A stretch of 64,000 nucleotides of DNA from Hirudinaria manillensis (lineage: Eukaryota > Annelida > Clitellata > Hirudinida > Hirudinidae), in assembly GCA_034509925.1 (NCBI GenBank), contig CM067535.1:7284701-7348700 (forward strand). The letters run 5' to 3'. The notes beneath the pieces are model-generated. The model was given only the letters and a program-made list of their open reading frames with translations. It did no database searches and was not told the origin of the DNA. Positions 1-20,507 of the stretch are shown here, piece by piece. The position numbers were made by a program, and so were the translations under genes. Within the stretch, counting starts at the first letter, position 1; each line of letters starts with the position of its first letter.

Positions 1-114
1 TTAATATGTTCTTATATCATGAAAACATTTATGATTCAAAATTGCGGTTTCCAAAAAATTGAAGCTATAATTTAAACTCGATTTTATTGTAAATGCTACT
101 TGTTATAGACTAAC

Positions 115-2232
115 ATTCGATTCTCAGGGAGAGGTGAACTTTGACCTCGTCGGAGCAACCACCCACGTCGTCGTCGTCGTCGTCGCCGTGTTGTTGTTCC
201 ATCACGGGGTTCCATGCGCTGCACACGAAAGTACCCTCGTCTTCCAGGGTCACGTTGTTGATGATTAACTCCGCCCCTCGAGTACCTTCGACCAATGAGA
301 ATCTCCCGCCACCCGAGTTCAAATTTAAAGGTCTTCCGTCCTCTCGCGACCACGTGACCAAAGGTGTAGGTCTATAAAAAACAAAACAAAAACAAAAAAA
401 TTGTTACATTTTCTTTTATTTTTGCAGAATTTTTTAGATTAATAATAATAATAATAATAATAATAACAATAAGTACCTGCCGGAAAATATGCACTTGAGC
501 CTTTTAGTTGAACCCAGCAAAGCCACGTCCGAGTTTGGAGTTGACCACATGAGGGAGGCAGGGAGACATTTTGGTGCTGGAAGTGATTGCTGGTAGTTTT
601 AGGATTGGTTTTCGATATCAGAACATCATCGGATGGATTGAATCAATCGATCGATTGAAGCGAGTAAATAATTTACTTTATAATAAATAAATAAATAAAT
701 AAATAAATAACTAAATAAATAAATATAATAAATTTATTTTATAATAAATAAACAAACAAATAAACAAATAAATAAATAAATGATCGAATAAATTATTGCT
801 AAATTATAGAAATTAAATAAAATAAAAATGAAACCTTCGATCTGATTGTGAACAACAATCCTCCTGTAATCTCCCTGTACGAACTTCCCCAGGATTTTGT
901 TGCTGGCCACGCAGACGTAACCTTGACCTTTCAAATCGTCGTCTGCTTCCACGTGGGAGAAGTAGAGGCCACCTGTCGAATGGAAAATTAATGGCAATCA
1001 ATTTGCCAATTTATCGAAAACTGTTTCCGCGATTTAATCTTAATTCATCGATTAATTCTAATTTAAACCAAAAAAAGTCATTATTTATTAAATTCGTTTT
1101 ACTGGTGAATTTTAATCAAATTTCGAACCCGACCTCATCTTAAAATTTATAAAATTTAAAAAAGGATAAATTACTCAAAAGCGAGAGAAATGCAAAGTAC
1201 AATTTCGGGGGAGTGCTTTGTTTACGTCACACCTTGGTTTGACCTCAATTTTAACCTCAGCTTGACCCCATTCTTTCCAGAATGTCACGCATCGACGAAT
1301 GCAAGGTCGTACGCGATATCAGGTCACAATTCACAGGATTTGAAAATCTAACGGATGACATACTTGGATGACATCGGATGAATTCATTCCATCGCGAAAT
1401 ACAAAATTATGAATTCAATTCCATGTCTGGAAAACCACGGATACCTGGAGACTTTGAATATTTTTGTTTTAATTAGAAAAAGTAATTTTGTTCCAACATT
1501 TTCATCCTTCAAGAAGTCAATTTGAAAGAGACGCTCCATTAGATCCTATATAACTAATTAACCAATAGATAGCGAACAATACGAGTCATCATCATCATCG
1601 TCGTCATCGTCACTGTCGTCGTCACCATCATCATCATCATCATCGTCATAGTCGTCGTCATCGCCTTTTCATGACGTTTCATGTGGATTATAAACTCTTC
1701 AAGGCCATGCACGTGTTGCTTTATGTTTTTGGATTTGAAATCGATTCCATGTCTTTGGTTTGTTGTTGTTGTTGTTGTTGTTGTTGAAAATGAACTTTGC
1801 ACCACGTGACATAGTATTTATAATTTCACCATTTTATTATTTACATGTTGTAATTTAAATGTTAAGCATTACGTCGAATGACAATGAACGTTACATTTCA
1901 CGAATCGTATGTTTATGTTATGTTTTATGCTTTGTATCTTTACTTTGTATATTGTTTATAGGATAATATATTATACGTTAATGTATATAACATAAATGAT
2001 GATGATATTGATGATGATACTCGTAATGATGATGATGATGATGATGATGATATTCATTATGATGATGATGATGATGCTCTTTCTGTGAGTAGAGTTTATA
2101 AAAGAGATCTCAAAACAGACGTTTCCACGCTAATGGCTTCCATGCACTGAATGACCCCTGATGATTCATGGCAACAATTAACTAATATCACTAACATCAA
2201 TCCTTGACTTGTTATTCTACGCTAATGTTTTA

Positions 2233-2307
<75 letters not shown>

Positions 2308-5300
2308 CATTATTATTATTAGTTTATGAAAATAAATTAATATTTTATAGTAATAACAATATTATTTTATATTATGAAATAATCATTTCTCTATAAAAAT
2401 AATATTTACATTACCACTTCATCACCTTCATCAATTTGAAGGGAACCTCGAAAGGATGACTGCAATAACGTAAACGATGTATACAAACTATATATATATA
2501 TATATATGAAAGATGTATGGTATACTTTGTATGCAAAAGATGTATGCCTTACTATGTATGTGATTGATATATATATATGAATGATGTATAGTATTCTTTG
2601 TATGCAAAAGATGTATGCAAACTATGTATGTGGCCGACGTATATGAAAGATGTATAAGTATACTTTTTTATACAAAAGATGTATAGAAACGTTTTATATA
2701 AACGATGCATACTGAGGAGGAGGAGGAGGAGGAGGAGGAGGAGGAGGACTATGACGATGAAGAGGAAGACGATGAAAAGTGGTTTAGAAAATCATCGTCA
2801 GTTGAGCAATTTCTATCAAATTTGTACTGAGACAAGCAACAAAATAAAAACAAAACATGTGCGCCTCATTGTTGTGTTTATCATTGTTTATGCTATCATT
2901 ATCATCATCACCATCATTCCATCGTCGTCGTCGTCGTCGTCATCTTAATCGTCTATTAAGTCGATCACAATTAGAACATTTAAATCTGGACGGTAGACTC
3001 AAGAACGTTCATTCATTCATTCATTCATCCATCCAACTCTCCAATCATTCTTTCCATCAGAAATCCTTTTCTGGCACGTTCCTCATGGAAATGTTCACGA
3101 ACGTCCAGAACAAAAAGTATTTTAAGTCATTTTATATTTTGCTAATTTTGTTTTTTTCGATACTTTTTTTTTTGAAAAACATTTCAATAATTTATTTATT
3201 TTTTGTTTTGTTTTCTATCTGTAAGAAGATAACATCGACATCGTTGCATAGTGCACTATTGCTTATGGTTCTTTTCATCTATTCATCCGTGGCCGTATAC
3301 TACAGCATCATGGACGTCATCATCATCATCATCGTCATCATCATTATCGTCATCGTCGTCATCATCATTATCGTCATCGTCGTCGTCATCATCATCATTC
3401 CACCACTGGCATCAGCACCATGACTTTAATATTCTTCCATCTATGCACCACTGAAATCCAACACTTTTATCGTCATCTCTTAGTGGGCGCTAAAACAACA
3501 ACAACAACAACAACCACTACCACCACCATCCCTTCCTTCATTCTTATCTTCACTCTCAATCGACATCTCCAACATCGTCATCGTCATCATCATTACCATC
3601 ACCATGATCATCATCGTAATCCTCATAACCATCATCATCGTCGTCATCGTCATAGACATCATCATCTTAGTAATCGTTGATCGAACGATCAATCATTATA
3701 AGCATCTTCAACTCACCGTCGAAATCCGTTTGCACTCTTTCGCTCAGTTCCAAGTTCCTGAGTCTCCCAGTCACGTGGTCGATGACCGCCCAATAGGTGC
3801 TGCACGGAGGGTGGCTAACAGGTGCCTGGCAAGTCATGCGGAACGACCGTCCGACCGTGACGTCGTGGAATGTTTGCTGGGATGGATTGGAGGCGACGAA
3901 GCGATGGAGAACTGAAGGCATTGACAGCACTCGATGAACTCGATTGAAGAATTTATAAATAGCTCCGTGATTGCTCCCCTTCAATCATCGGTTGTCCATT
4001 TCAATATACACACAACTCTCACGTCGTCAATATCTGTCAGTGTTCCTACACTTCCTACGGATGGAGATTCTCCATCGCTTATCAACAAACCTTTGCGTAA
4101 ATCATCATCATCATCATCTTCATTATCACCATCGTCGTTGTCATCATCATCATCGTCGTCGTCATCACCATCGTCATCATCGCCGTCATCATAGCCATCA
4201 TTATCACCATCATCGTTGTCATCGTCATCATGGCCTCATCCAAGTACATTGTAATCGAGTAATAGAAACTGTCGGGCGCAAATCGCACGTCTCCAGAGGT
4301 TTGAACCCACCTGCACTTGTGACGTCAACCTCGGGCATCGAAGCGACGCCGTTACGGTTGATTGCATCGCACCAGTAGATGCCCTGGTCTCCGAGCGTTG
4401 GTTGGATTATCTCGAGACTTCCATCGCTCTTCCTGACGTTCATTCGTCGATTTTCCTCCTCCGTGGCCAAAACGAGTCCGTTCTTTTTCCAGGTAATTCT
4501 GATGATCACGACGTGCGTTTCAAACCCGACCTGACTGGGCTAATACTTTGACGGACATTTTGACGTCCGCCAGTTTTTGCCCTTTCATCCATCATTACAT
4601 CGTTCATTCATTCGTCCGCAACTCCATCCATCTATCCGTCCGTCCGTCCGTCCGTCCGTCCATCCGTCCATCCATCCATCCATCCATCCATCCATCCATC
4701 CATCCATCCATCCATCCATCCATCCATCCATCCATCCATCCATCCATCCATCCATCCATCCATCCATCCATCCATCCATCCATCCATCCATCCATCCATC
4801 CATCCATCCATCCATCCATCCATCCATCCATCCATCCATCCATCCATCCATCCATCCATCCATCCATCCATCAATCCATCCATCCATCCATCAATCAATC
4901 CATCCATCCATCCATCCATCCATCCATCCATCCATCCATCCATCCATCCATCCATCCATCCATCCATCCATCCATCCATCCATCCATCCATCCATCCACC
5001 CCCTTCCATCCATCCATCCATCCATCCACCCCCTTCCATCCATCCATCCATCCATCCATCCATCCATCCATCCATCCATCCATCCATCCATCCATCCATC
5101 CATCCATCCATCCATCCATCCATCCATCCATCCATCCATCCATCCATCCATCCATCCATCCATCCATCCATCCATCCATCCATCCATCCATCCATCCATT
5201 GACCTTGACAGGAAAAATGCCGTGAGGAACAAGAGCTTCCGCTTTTAAAGAACGATTCATTCTCATTTCTTTCCTGTTACGATGATGACGACGATGACAA

Positions 5301-7483
5301 TCATGACGATGATGACGACGATGGTGGTGGTGGTGATGATGATCATGATGATGATGACGACGATGGTGGTGGTGGTGGTGATGATGATCATGATGATGGA
5401 GGCACATGTCCAAAATGAAGCTGATAACGATGAACAAAGTGGCGGTGAATTCAAAACTTTTCAATGAAATTTATTAACAATCAGTCGATTATCAAATTTT
5501 CAAGGATTGCCTGAGTCGTAGCAGCGCGCTTGAAATGACTCTTCGTAGTAGTTAGTGTTGTTGTTGTTGAGGAAATAATAATAAAAATTATAATAAGAAC
5601 GTTACCATGGGAACGCTTGGCGATGATAAACACGGTTATAACGATGAAGATGTCGGTTAATGGTACCAAAAATGTTACACCGAGTATAGGATTACCATAA
5701 ACACTTCAAAAATATTCCTTCCACGCGTCCATAATTTCGGCGATGATGACGACGACGATGACGACGACGATGATGACGACGATGATGGTGATGATGATGA
5801 CGATGATGACGACAAAGCAGACGGAGCATAGCTATCGTCAGCATGGCGAAGAAAATACGAAAAATTAATTAGAATGTCCGCATTGGAAGAATGATTCAAC
5901 GGGCTGGACTGAACAGGACTCGTAATTTATAAAATAAAAAGATCGAAATAAATGTTTCACGCTTTGGAAATTGGGGAGATGTGTAATACTTAAATTTAAT
6001 TAAATGTTTATTTTCATTATTTAAAATATATAATCCTTAAATATAATGTTTATTTTCATTATTTAAGATATTTAAACCTTAAATGTAATATTTACTTTCA
6101 TTATTTATGGTATATAATCCATAAATGTGATGTTTATTTTCAATATTTCAATTTTAAAATGACTGCAGTCCAATTTTAATTCCAATGTTTGACCGTCCAA
6201 ACCTTTCCAAATCCGTCCAAAAATCATTTGACAAGTTTGCTTTAAAAGAACGGACGGTTTGTATAATTTAATTGTTGGCATTTCGTGTAATAAATAATTC
6301 TGCAGAATAAAATACTTTACTTGAAATTCCCAGTTAAGTTTCAGATATTGAAATGCTGTAAATGCGAATTTACGAATTGTTCTTAAAAAATCAAACAAAC
6401 CAAGAAAGTTAACGAGCGTAGTGACGATGATGAAAATGTGAGCGTTCTTGATGTCGAAACGTGTTAAGTGATGATAATGATGACGATGATGATGATGACG
6501 ATGACGATGACGATGATGACGATGACGATGACGATGATGATGATGGCGATGAATAAGGGAAACTATTTGTGTAGAAGAAGGAATAACGAATCCATTATAA
6601 ATGGCTCATGAAAGTGTTGTAAAATGTTTCCTTTTTATTGCAATTTTGTTTCTTTGTTTGCTTCTAAACCGCCACGACGTCGTCGTCATCGTCGTCATCA
6701 TCATCATCATCATCGTCGTCGTCATCATGGCATTCCTCCACCATATTTTATTGTCTTCACAGCAGTGGATTTAGAGCAGTTCGTGATGGGGCGCTAACCA
6801 CCCTCTAAGCCGTGGTAGGGATGGCAATTTTGAATTCCTGCATTTTTAAATTTCCACATTTTTCTCACCTTCGAAGTGTCGAAGGCATTCGAGGATTTGA
6901 AATTTCAAAAACAAAAATAAAAATAAACCGTTAAATTATTGAAATTAAAATATTGAAATTAAAGAAATTAAATATGTTTTATTTTTAAATTCAACACCCG
7001 ATACACGTCATCGAACAAAGAAAGTTTCAGCTTTTTGGACTTTTAATCTTCTTTCATCTGCTTTGAAATTCAAGGAGAGAGAGAAAATATTTATTTTATT
7101 AACAATCACTCGATTATCAATTTAATGTCGATATTATTATTAGGGTTAGGGCTTGGGTTAGGGTTAGGGTTAGGTTTAGGGTTAGGTTTATGGCTAGGTT
7201 TAGGCTTAGGCTTAGGATTATGGCTAGGGTTAGGGTTTATAAAAACATGTTAAAATAACGATTCGATTCTTCCAATGACTAATTTGACGGAATCTTGTAA
7301 TTAAATATTTTACTATTACTTCAACTACGTAACTATTATTATTATTATTATTATATATAATTAATTTAAAAACGTGACTGCAAATACGTGACGTCATCAA
7401 CTCCAAAATGTGTGGCCCTAAGGGCACCCTCTCAAGATTTTCCTCTCACTCAGTAGAGTCCAAATCCGCCCCCTCTTCAATAC

Positions 7484-7520
<37 letters not shown>

Positions 7521-7649
7521 GAAGCTGTTATCAATTGCATGGTCATCGTCACCATCAATATCAGTATCAATGTCATTGTAATCACCGTCAAAGTAATCAT
7601 AAGTTACGCATCAGTAGCCACAGAGTGAGACACGAGTGAAGTGACATGA

Positions 7650-7730
<81 letters not shown>

Positions 7731-8886
7731 TAAAAAAAAAACGAAAATATTTTGTTTTTATTTTTTTTTAAATAAAAATAATAAACTCTCAGAGCAAGAG
7801 TTTGCTTTCAAGGAGGGAATTCCCAGTCATTCTTTCCAAGGAAACTTTCATCTTTCCATCCATCAACTTTACTCTCAATTGCTCCCATGCGGTCACGTGG
7901 CTAAGACTTCCGGCACTATCCATCGCAGCACTTATTCGAACCCCGCCGGGACATCGCCTTCCTAATCACCTTGTCATGTGACCGATGATAATCCTCCACA
8001 TCCACAATAATTTTCAATTATTCATTCATCTACAACAACTTTCATTTATCATTTATATTTATAATTTTTTTATTTACATATTTCCACTTATATATCTTCA
8101 ATAACCTTCAATCATTCACTCGCCCATAAACAACCTTCAATCATTCAATCGCCCACAATCAATTTTCAACCGTTCAATCAACCGCACTCAATTTTCAATC
8201 ATTCAATCACCCACAATCAATTTTCAATCGTTCAATCAACCGCACTCAATTTTCAATCATTCAATCACCCACAATCAATTTTCAATCATTCAATCAATTT
8301 TCAATCGTTCAATCAACCGCACTGAAAGTCTCGATACCGACCTGGTGTCTGAGTCCCCGGTGAATGGACAGCTGATGGTGAGGTTTCTTTGCCCCTCGAC
8401 GAACACCAAACTCCTTTGAACTCCGCTGAACTGACCGACGCCCCCTGTCGCCATTTATTGTCGTCACTTCGTGTTTTTATTGCGAATTTATTGCATCGAT
8501 TACGATGCTATTGCTCCGGGCAATAAGGTCTTATTGAAATAATAACGAATAGCTTATTTATCTTTTTTTTTTGTATTATTAATAACTATTAATAATTTTA
8601 CAATTTCACGATTTTCGTGTCGTTTAATGTCTTAAAATTAATATTAATAATATTATTATTTTTATTTTTATTTTTTTTGATAATACCTGCATGACCATCA
8701 GTGAATATCTGTCACTGCATTATACCATCGTCATCATCACCATCATCATCATCATCATCATTATCAATATCAATTGTTTAATTTCAAAGATAACATACCT
8801 GTAGCATCGTGCCAAATCAGCATGAGATAAAAGACGATGAAAGTCAATGAATGAGGAGCCACTGAATTATTAATGTACCCAGCCAT
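115..8886 (-). CDS. L1CAM/neuroglian-family cell adhesion molecule, N-terminal part (signal peptide, Ig1-Ig3)
   Basis: Exons in transcript order: 8886-8799, 8444-8342, 4534-4311, about 3927-3717, 973-832, 576-477 and 372-115; the gene runs off the left edge. Phases agree at every junction. Exon 1 encodes a hydrophobic signal peptide (MAGYINNS... [10 protein letters not shown]). Ig1 has its first Cys in the NLTISCPF stretch and ends [12 protein letters not shown]. Ig2 has FRMTCQAP, a GGLYFSHV stretch like the L1-family G-N-L-x-F-x-N-V motif, and GYVCVASN. Ig3 has [15 protein letters not shown] and GTFVCSAWN. The order, the spacing and the Ig2 motif fit L1CAM, neurofascin, NrCAM or Drosophila neuroglian, which are type I neuronal adhesion receptors with six Ig and several FNIII domains. 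The later domains are not in the window. Ig3 carries a hexa-Asp insert. A contactin-type protein is the main alternative, but the Ig2 motif argues against it. Confidence 0.85.
165..186. repeat. Coding GTC/GAC trinucleotide repeat (poly-Asp in Ig3)
   Basis: A short trinucleotide run inside the Ig3 exon of the L1-family gene. On the minus strand it encodes six consecutive Asp residues between the F-strand Cys (FVCSAWN) and the G strand (EVKVHL). Confidence 0.8.
2236..2330. repeat. (TTA)n microsatellite
   Basis: About 30 near-perfect TTA units in an L1-family intron. Similar tracts occur near 7650, 33186 and 42369. Confidence 0.95.
2480..2710. repeat. Degenerate tandem repeat built on an AAAGATGTATG core
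   Basis: Several imperfect copies of a roughly 55-60 bp AT-rich unit containing GCAAAAGATGTATG and TATGAAAGATGTAT, with a TA dinucleotide run near 2493. It lies in the intron between the Ig2 exons. Confidence 0.6.
2714..2748. repeat. (GGA)n microsatellite
   Basis: About 11 GGA units in an intron of the L1-family gene; purine-only strand. Confidence 0.9.
3310..3670. repeat. CATC/CGTC-type microsatellite tracts
   Basis: Interrupted runs of CAT and CGT trinucleotides and a short CAA run (3497-3515) fill the intron just downstream of the first Ig2 exon. The long reading frames on both strands here consist only of simple repeat translation (Ile/Val, Ser, His, Met). Confidence 0.85.
4098..4235. 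repeat. CAT/CGT microsatellite in the intron between Ig1 and Ig2 exons
   Basis: Interrupted CATCATCGT tract between the Ig1 exon (ending 4311) and the Ig2 exon. No coding evidence. Confidence 0.85.
4634..5199. repeat. (CCAT)n satellite-like array, about 560 bp
   Basis: Starts as CCGT units (4638-4660) and becomes almost pure CCAT for about 540 bp. The few variants include CAAT near 4871-4897 and two CACCCCCTT blocks at about 4997 and 5027. Because 4 bp units give a 12 bp period in codons, open frames of 100-225 codons appear on both strands (Ile-His-Pro-Ser or Met-Asp-Gly-Trp periodicities). These are not genes. The array sits in intron 2 of the L1-family gene. Confidence 0.97.
5280..5400. 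repeat. GATGAC/GATGGT microsatellite
   Basis: Interrupted GAT/GAC/GGT trinucleotide tract in L1-family intron 2, with two near-identical copies of a ~50 bp block (about 5310 and 5360). Similar tracts lie at 5740-5815, 6470-6553 and 6676-6730. Confidence 0.85.
5985..6130. repeat. AT-rich tandem repeat, three imperfect copies
   Basis: A unit of roughly 50 bp containing TGTTTATTTTCATTATTTA and TATAATCC(A/T)TAAAT recurs three times in intron 2 of the L1-family gene. Confidence 0.7.
7138..7232. repeat. Interstitial telomere-like TTAGGG tract, degenerate
   Basis: About 15 units of TTAGGG and one- or two-base variants (TTAGGT, TTGGGT, TTATGGC, TTAGGC) in one orientation. The left part is cleaner and the right part more decayed. 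Located in intron 2 of the L1-family gene. Confidence 0.85.
7484..7520. repeat. (CAT)n microsatellite
   Basis: About 12 CAT units in L1-family intron 2; both flanks are non-coding. Confidence 0.9.
7650..7730. repeat. (TTA)n microsatellite
   Basis: About 27 perfect TTA units followed by an A-rich stretch, in L1-family intron 2. Confidence 0.95.
8125..8325. repeat. Minisatellite based on a CAATTTTCAATC(A/G)TTCAATCA core
   Basis: Six or more imperfect copies of a core followed by either ACCGCACT or CCCACAAT, giving a higher-order unit near 60 bp. It lies just downstream of the exon ending at 8342, within intron 2. Confidence 0.8.
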
Positions 8887-11246
8887 GGTAATTTAATCAA
8901 ACAATTTCAACGCAATTAAGATCGATTAAATTGATAATTAAATTTTAATTTAAAAACATTGAAAAGTCCTCGTCTGAAGTCGATGAAAGCATTTAATCCC
9001 ATTAACAAGAGTTGAACAAGAGAGAAGGTCTTCTAGTGTCTGGAATTGCTTTATAAGCACCTTCAGAGGCATCCATCACTTCCATTAAGTCACTGTTCGT
9101 ACCGACTGCAATTTATCCGCTCATATAATTAATCTATTATTAATTTATTAGCACCGAATTTGATAATTATTCTCTTCGAATTGTTAAACCGTGTTCCAAG
9201 GAATCTGACAACTCCACTGATCACTTAGCTTCAGCCATGTTCAGTCACCTGCAATTTGAAAGAGGAATATAAAAGTCCAAAATTATAAATTATATATGTA
9301 CAATAAATATCATGTAAACTTTGTTTGAATATATAATAATTTGTAAATGTATGAATATGCAAATAGGTAATGTTTAAAAAAGGGCCGAAACAATGGAGGA
9401 AATTCGATGAAGTGGGAAAGTGAACTTAGGATAACCGAGAAGTTCCCATCCTATTGTTGTTGTTGCCCCCGAAGCTGCTCAGAACCGTTCATTGAATCCA
9501 GTTGTTCGTATAAATCGTTCAGAATTAAAAGGAAATATATCCGCAAATGCTTAAATTGGAAATTTTATCAAATCTTCGTTTGTTAAATTTGTGAAATCCA
9601 TCTGTGACCTTTTATTCCATATTCTGGTGATGCGTGTCGCGATGATTCTAATTTCTTTATAAATTTGGAGATTTATATCAGATCGTCTTCGTATTTTTCT
9701 GTATTTTTGTTTTTACAGAGAAAACTGAGAACTAAAACGAATGATTGACTCTCGCAATATCCATGTGTTCCTGGCTCGAAAATGAAGGTTTCTTTACACG
9801 TTGATGGATGGGAGCTGTTTTCGTACGATGAGACATAAGGTTAATCCGTGTCGCAACCGGGATAGAATAATTTGACAGTGGCGGATCTGCAAAGCTTTGA
9901 CGTAGGGGCCAAAACTTGGACGAGGAAGAAAGGTTTTGCGGGTTTGGTCTGGTCCGGTGAAATTGAATGTTCATTTATGTGAGTGAATTTATTGTATTCA
10001 AAGATTAAATTTGCCTTCACTTCGGTCACCAGACATTAAAAAAATGGCTTCTTCCATTACATGGCATGACCTTTGCCCCTCTCGATCCGCTAATGGAATC
10101 TAATGAAATTGGAATAGAAATGGTTCCATCAATACAATAAAAAGAAACGTTAATTGAATCCGTTAATTGAATTTAATTGCTTGTGCATGTATCAAACGAT
10201 CTTTCGTGAACAAAATCTGATACAATTCTTTGTCAATTCAGGGGCTCAATGCTGAGTTGAGGCGACGATAAATCCAGCAAATCATGAATAAATGTCTGTC
10301 TACTTAACAATTCTTTTGCTTATTGAATGATTTCTAGATCTATTGATCATCTACAGATATGGGTATAAAATCAATAAATGTAAAACTTCTATTTTTTTCT
10401 TAAAGAGTTAAGCTTAGATTTTAAATTTACTCTCCTTTAGCCGAACCCTTGAGTAATTTTATAATTTTGTCATTCTTTCTTATTTTTATTTTGCGATCGC
10501 AAAATTTTTGATACAATAAAATTTATCTGAAATTAAGCGTTCCAACTATTTTCTAAAATAAATTACTTTTACGTGTCTATTTTCTGATAGCCTGCACTAT
10601 CAAGCTTTTATGTTTACAAAGAATTAAAGAAATTTTTCGCTTGTTGCAATAAACTTTCCTTTTTGAATCATAACATCTACTTTTAAACTCATTATTACTC
10701 ATTATAGTCTCTACTTCAGAGGTCAAATTTTTATTTTTTGGGTTAAATTTGATATTGTTATTTCTTTGAAATTTAAATAGATGTCATGACATGACAAATT
10801 TTTTCTTCGTGGATATTCGTTTATTAAATCATAATTTATAAATTTTATGCTAACTTTTTTAAAAATAACTTTTAATTATTATAAATTGTAAGTTAATAAA
10901 AGACACAAATTCCTTCTTATCATTATTTAATCTGAAAGTAAATTGCAGATTAGTATATACATTTTGTGTCATAAATTTACAATTATTTACATACTTTAAA
11001 TTTTTAAATTTATGCGCTACGACTAATGTTGCAGTTTGTTTGCGCATGCTCAAGAGCTTGCACCGTTGATAATGGACGTTGTCGGCGTTCATTCGTATTC
11101 GCATACCGTAAACAAAGGATTATTTTGAGTTGTTAGGAAGTTGTTCGTTGTAAATAGACGTTTTGAGTCATCCAACTAACTTTTTAGGAAGTATTTATTA
11201 TTTGGTCCATCTTTAATTCGTACAGCTGGCGCAGCAGTCTGTTAAC
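8887..11246. other. Intergenic region between the divergent L1-family and Brahma genes
   Basis: This 2.36 kb separates the two start codons. A GT donor-like site on the minus strand near 9249 (GCAGGTGACTG context) could end a non-coding first exon of the L1-family gene. A short dispersed repeat lies at 9878-9975. Short open frames at 9732-10029 and 10859-11104 have no recognisable content. Nothing else is supported. Confidence 0.5.
9878..9975 (-). repeat. Short dispersed repeat, copy A
   Basis: Shares an imperfect ~55 bp backbone (TGGCGGATnTG, then CCAAAA(C/T)TTGGA(C/T)GAGG) with 60438-60545 in the same orientation. The minus-strand frame through it has no recognisable protein content. Probably a fragment of an old transposable element. 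Confidence 0.5.
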
Positions 11247-19318
<8,072 letters not shown>

Positions 19319-19384
19319 TATCTAAACATAGGTCGATGCTTAAGGTTTGACTGTTTAGCATGTCCACTAGTTATAAGAAATAGC

Positions 19385-19390
19385 TATAAT
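19385..19390 (+). terminator. Polyadenylation signal AATAAA of the Brahma gene
   Basis: AATAAA lies 67 bp after the TAG stop at 19318, in the sense orientation. Confidence 0.7.
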
Positions 19391-20449
19391 AAAGTCTCCT
19401 GTCTGCGAATGAATGCAACAGCATATATGTGTGGTAATAGTAGTCTATTGTAAGCAGATGAATTAATGTCTTGAAATTGGCAAGATAAGCATTTGCTTGC
19501 TTATAATTCTTTTAAAATTAATACTACTACCACTGGTGGTGGTAGCATGCCAATGTCACTCATGAAATTTTAATTTAGTGAAAGGTTTATGACATTACAA
19601 GTCTCATCATATTCATATTCGTATTGGACGTTGTTGATTGATTATTAGTTTGGATTTCCCCCGATCGATGTCTCGTGTTTTGTTTAAGACGTTTTTTGGA
19701 ATTTCCTACTTTTAGAACGCTCTTATCATTCAAATCAATCCCAAAAGTTTTCTATGAAAAATAAAGATGAAGTTTTGGTTGAATTTAGAAAATGCTTTGA
19801 AGCACTGATAAGCGATTCTGTTTTGTATTAGGTAGTGATACAGTTTTGTAATCAGTGGGTGCAATCTATCATTTGATATCATGATACCTGGGGGCACTTG
19901 GGACACTGTTACGGCACACAGATGATCCCCTGCATTTTGTTTGTTACCAGTGATAATTGGGATGCCAGTCGAACTAATGAACGTATTAAAGATGAGAGGC
20001 TGCAAAAAAATTCTTTAATAAGATTTATTTAAAATATGGAAAAATTTGGCTCGATTTTGCTTTTCTTTGAGACATTCTCTCCGATAATAGCTTTTTCAAA
20101 AGGGGTCTTTTTTATAATTTGCCATCAATATTTATTTATCCATCAATGGTCAGACCTGTTTTATGGCCTAATCATAGATCTTAAGGTATTACTGGTGTGT
20201 GGTAGAGTTGGGCATTGAGTTATTTGATAGTTATTTCGGAAAAAGAATTGAAGATTTTGAGATGTATTATTTCCTAAATAGTTTAATTTGTGGCAATTTT
20301 GTTTGGAAAATGGAAGGATAATAGTGTGACTTCAGCTCAAAGAAATATGTCCCCAGCATTTTGGATCCATCTTGAGATGGTTGTCCAATCATATGCAGCT
20401 CATTGTTAAAACATAGCAGGGTCTAATTGCTGGACAGCTGATTCAAGTC
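19391..20449. other. Convergent intergenic spacer
   Basis: Lies between the 3' ends of the Brahma gene (plus) and the small acidic protein gene (minus). Only short frames without recognisable content are seen. Confidence 0.6.
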
Positions 20450-20455
20450 TTTATT
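20450..20455 (-). terminator. Polyadenylation signal of the small acidic protein gene
   Basis: TTTATT on the plus strand reads AATAAA on the minus strand, about 53 bp beyond the stop at 20508. Confidence 0.6.
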
Positions 20456-20507
20456 AGTAAAAGTGAACAAAATAAGTAAAATTGGTTCATTTTTAATCGT
20501 TTTCGTG

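Noticed and set aside
2857..3692. Open frames rich in Ile/Val, Ser or His
   Set aside because: Translations of CAT/CGT microsatellites in an intron of the L1-family gene.
4548..5464. Open frames of 100-225 codons on both strands (Ile-His-Pro-Ser and Met-Asp-Gly-Trp repeats)
   Set aside because: Pure translation of the (CCAT)n array; no splice sites, no non-repeat content.
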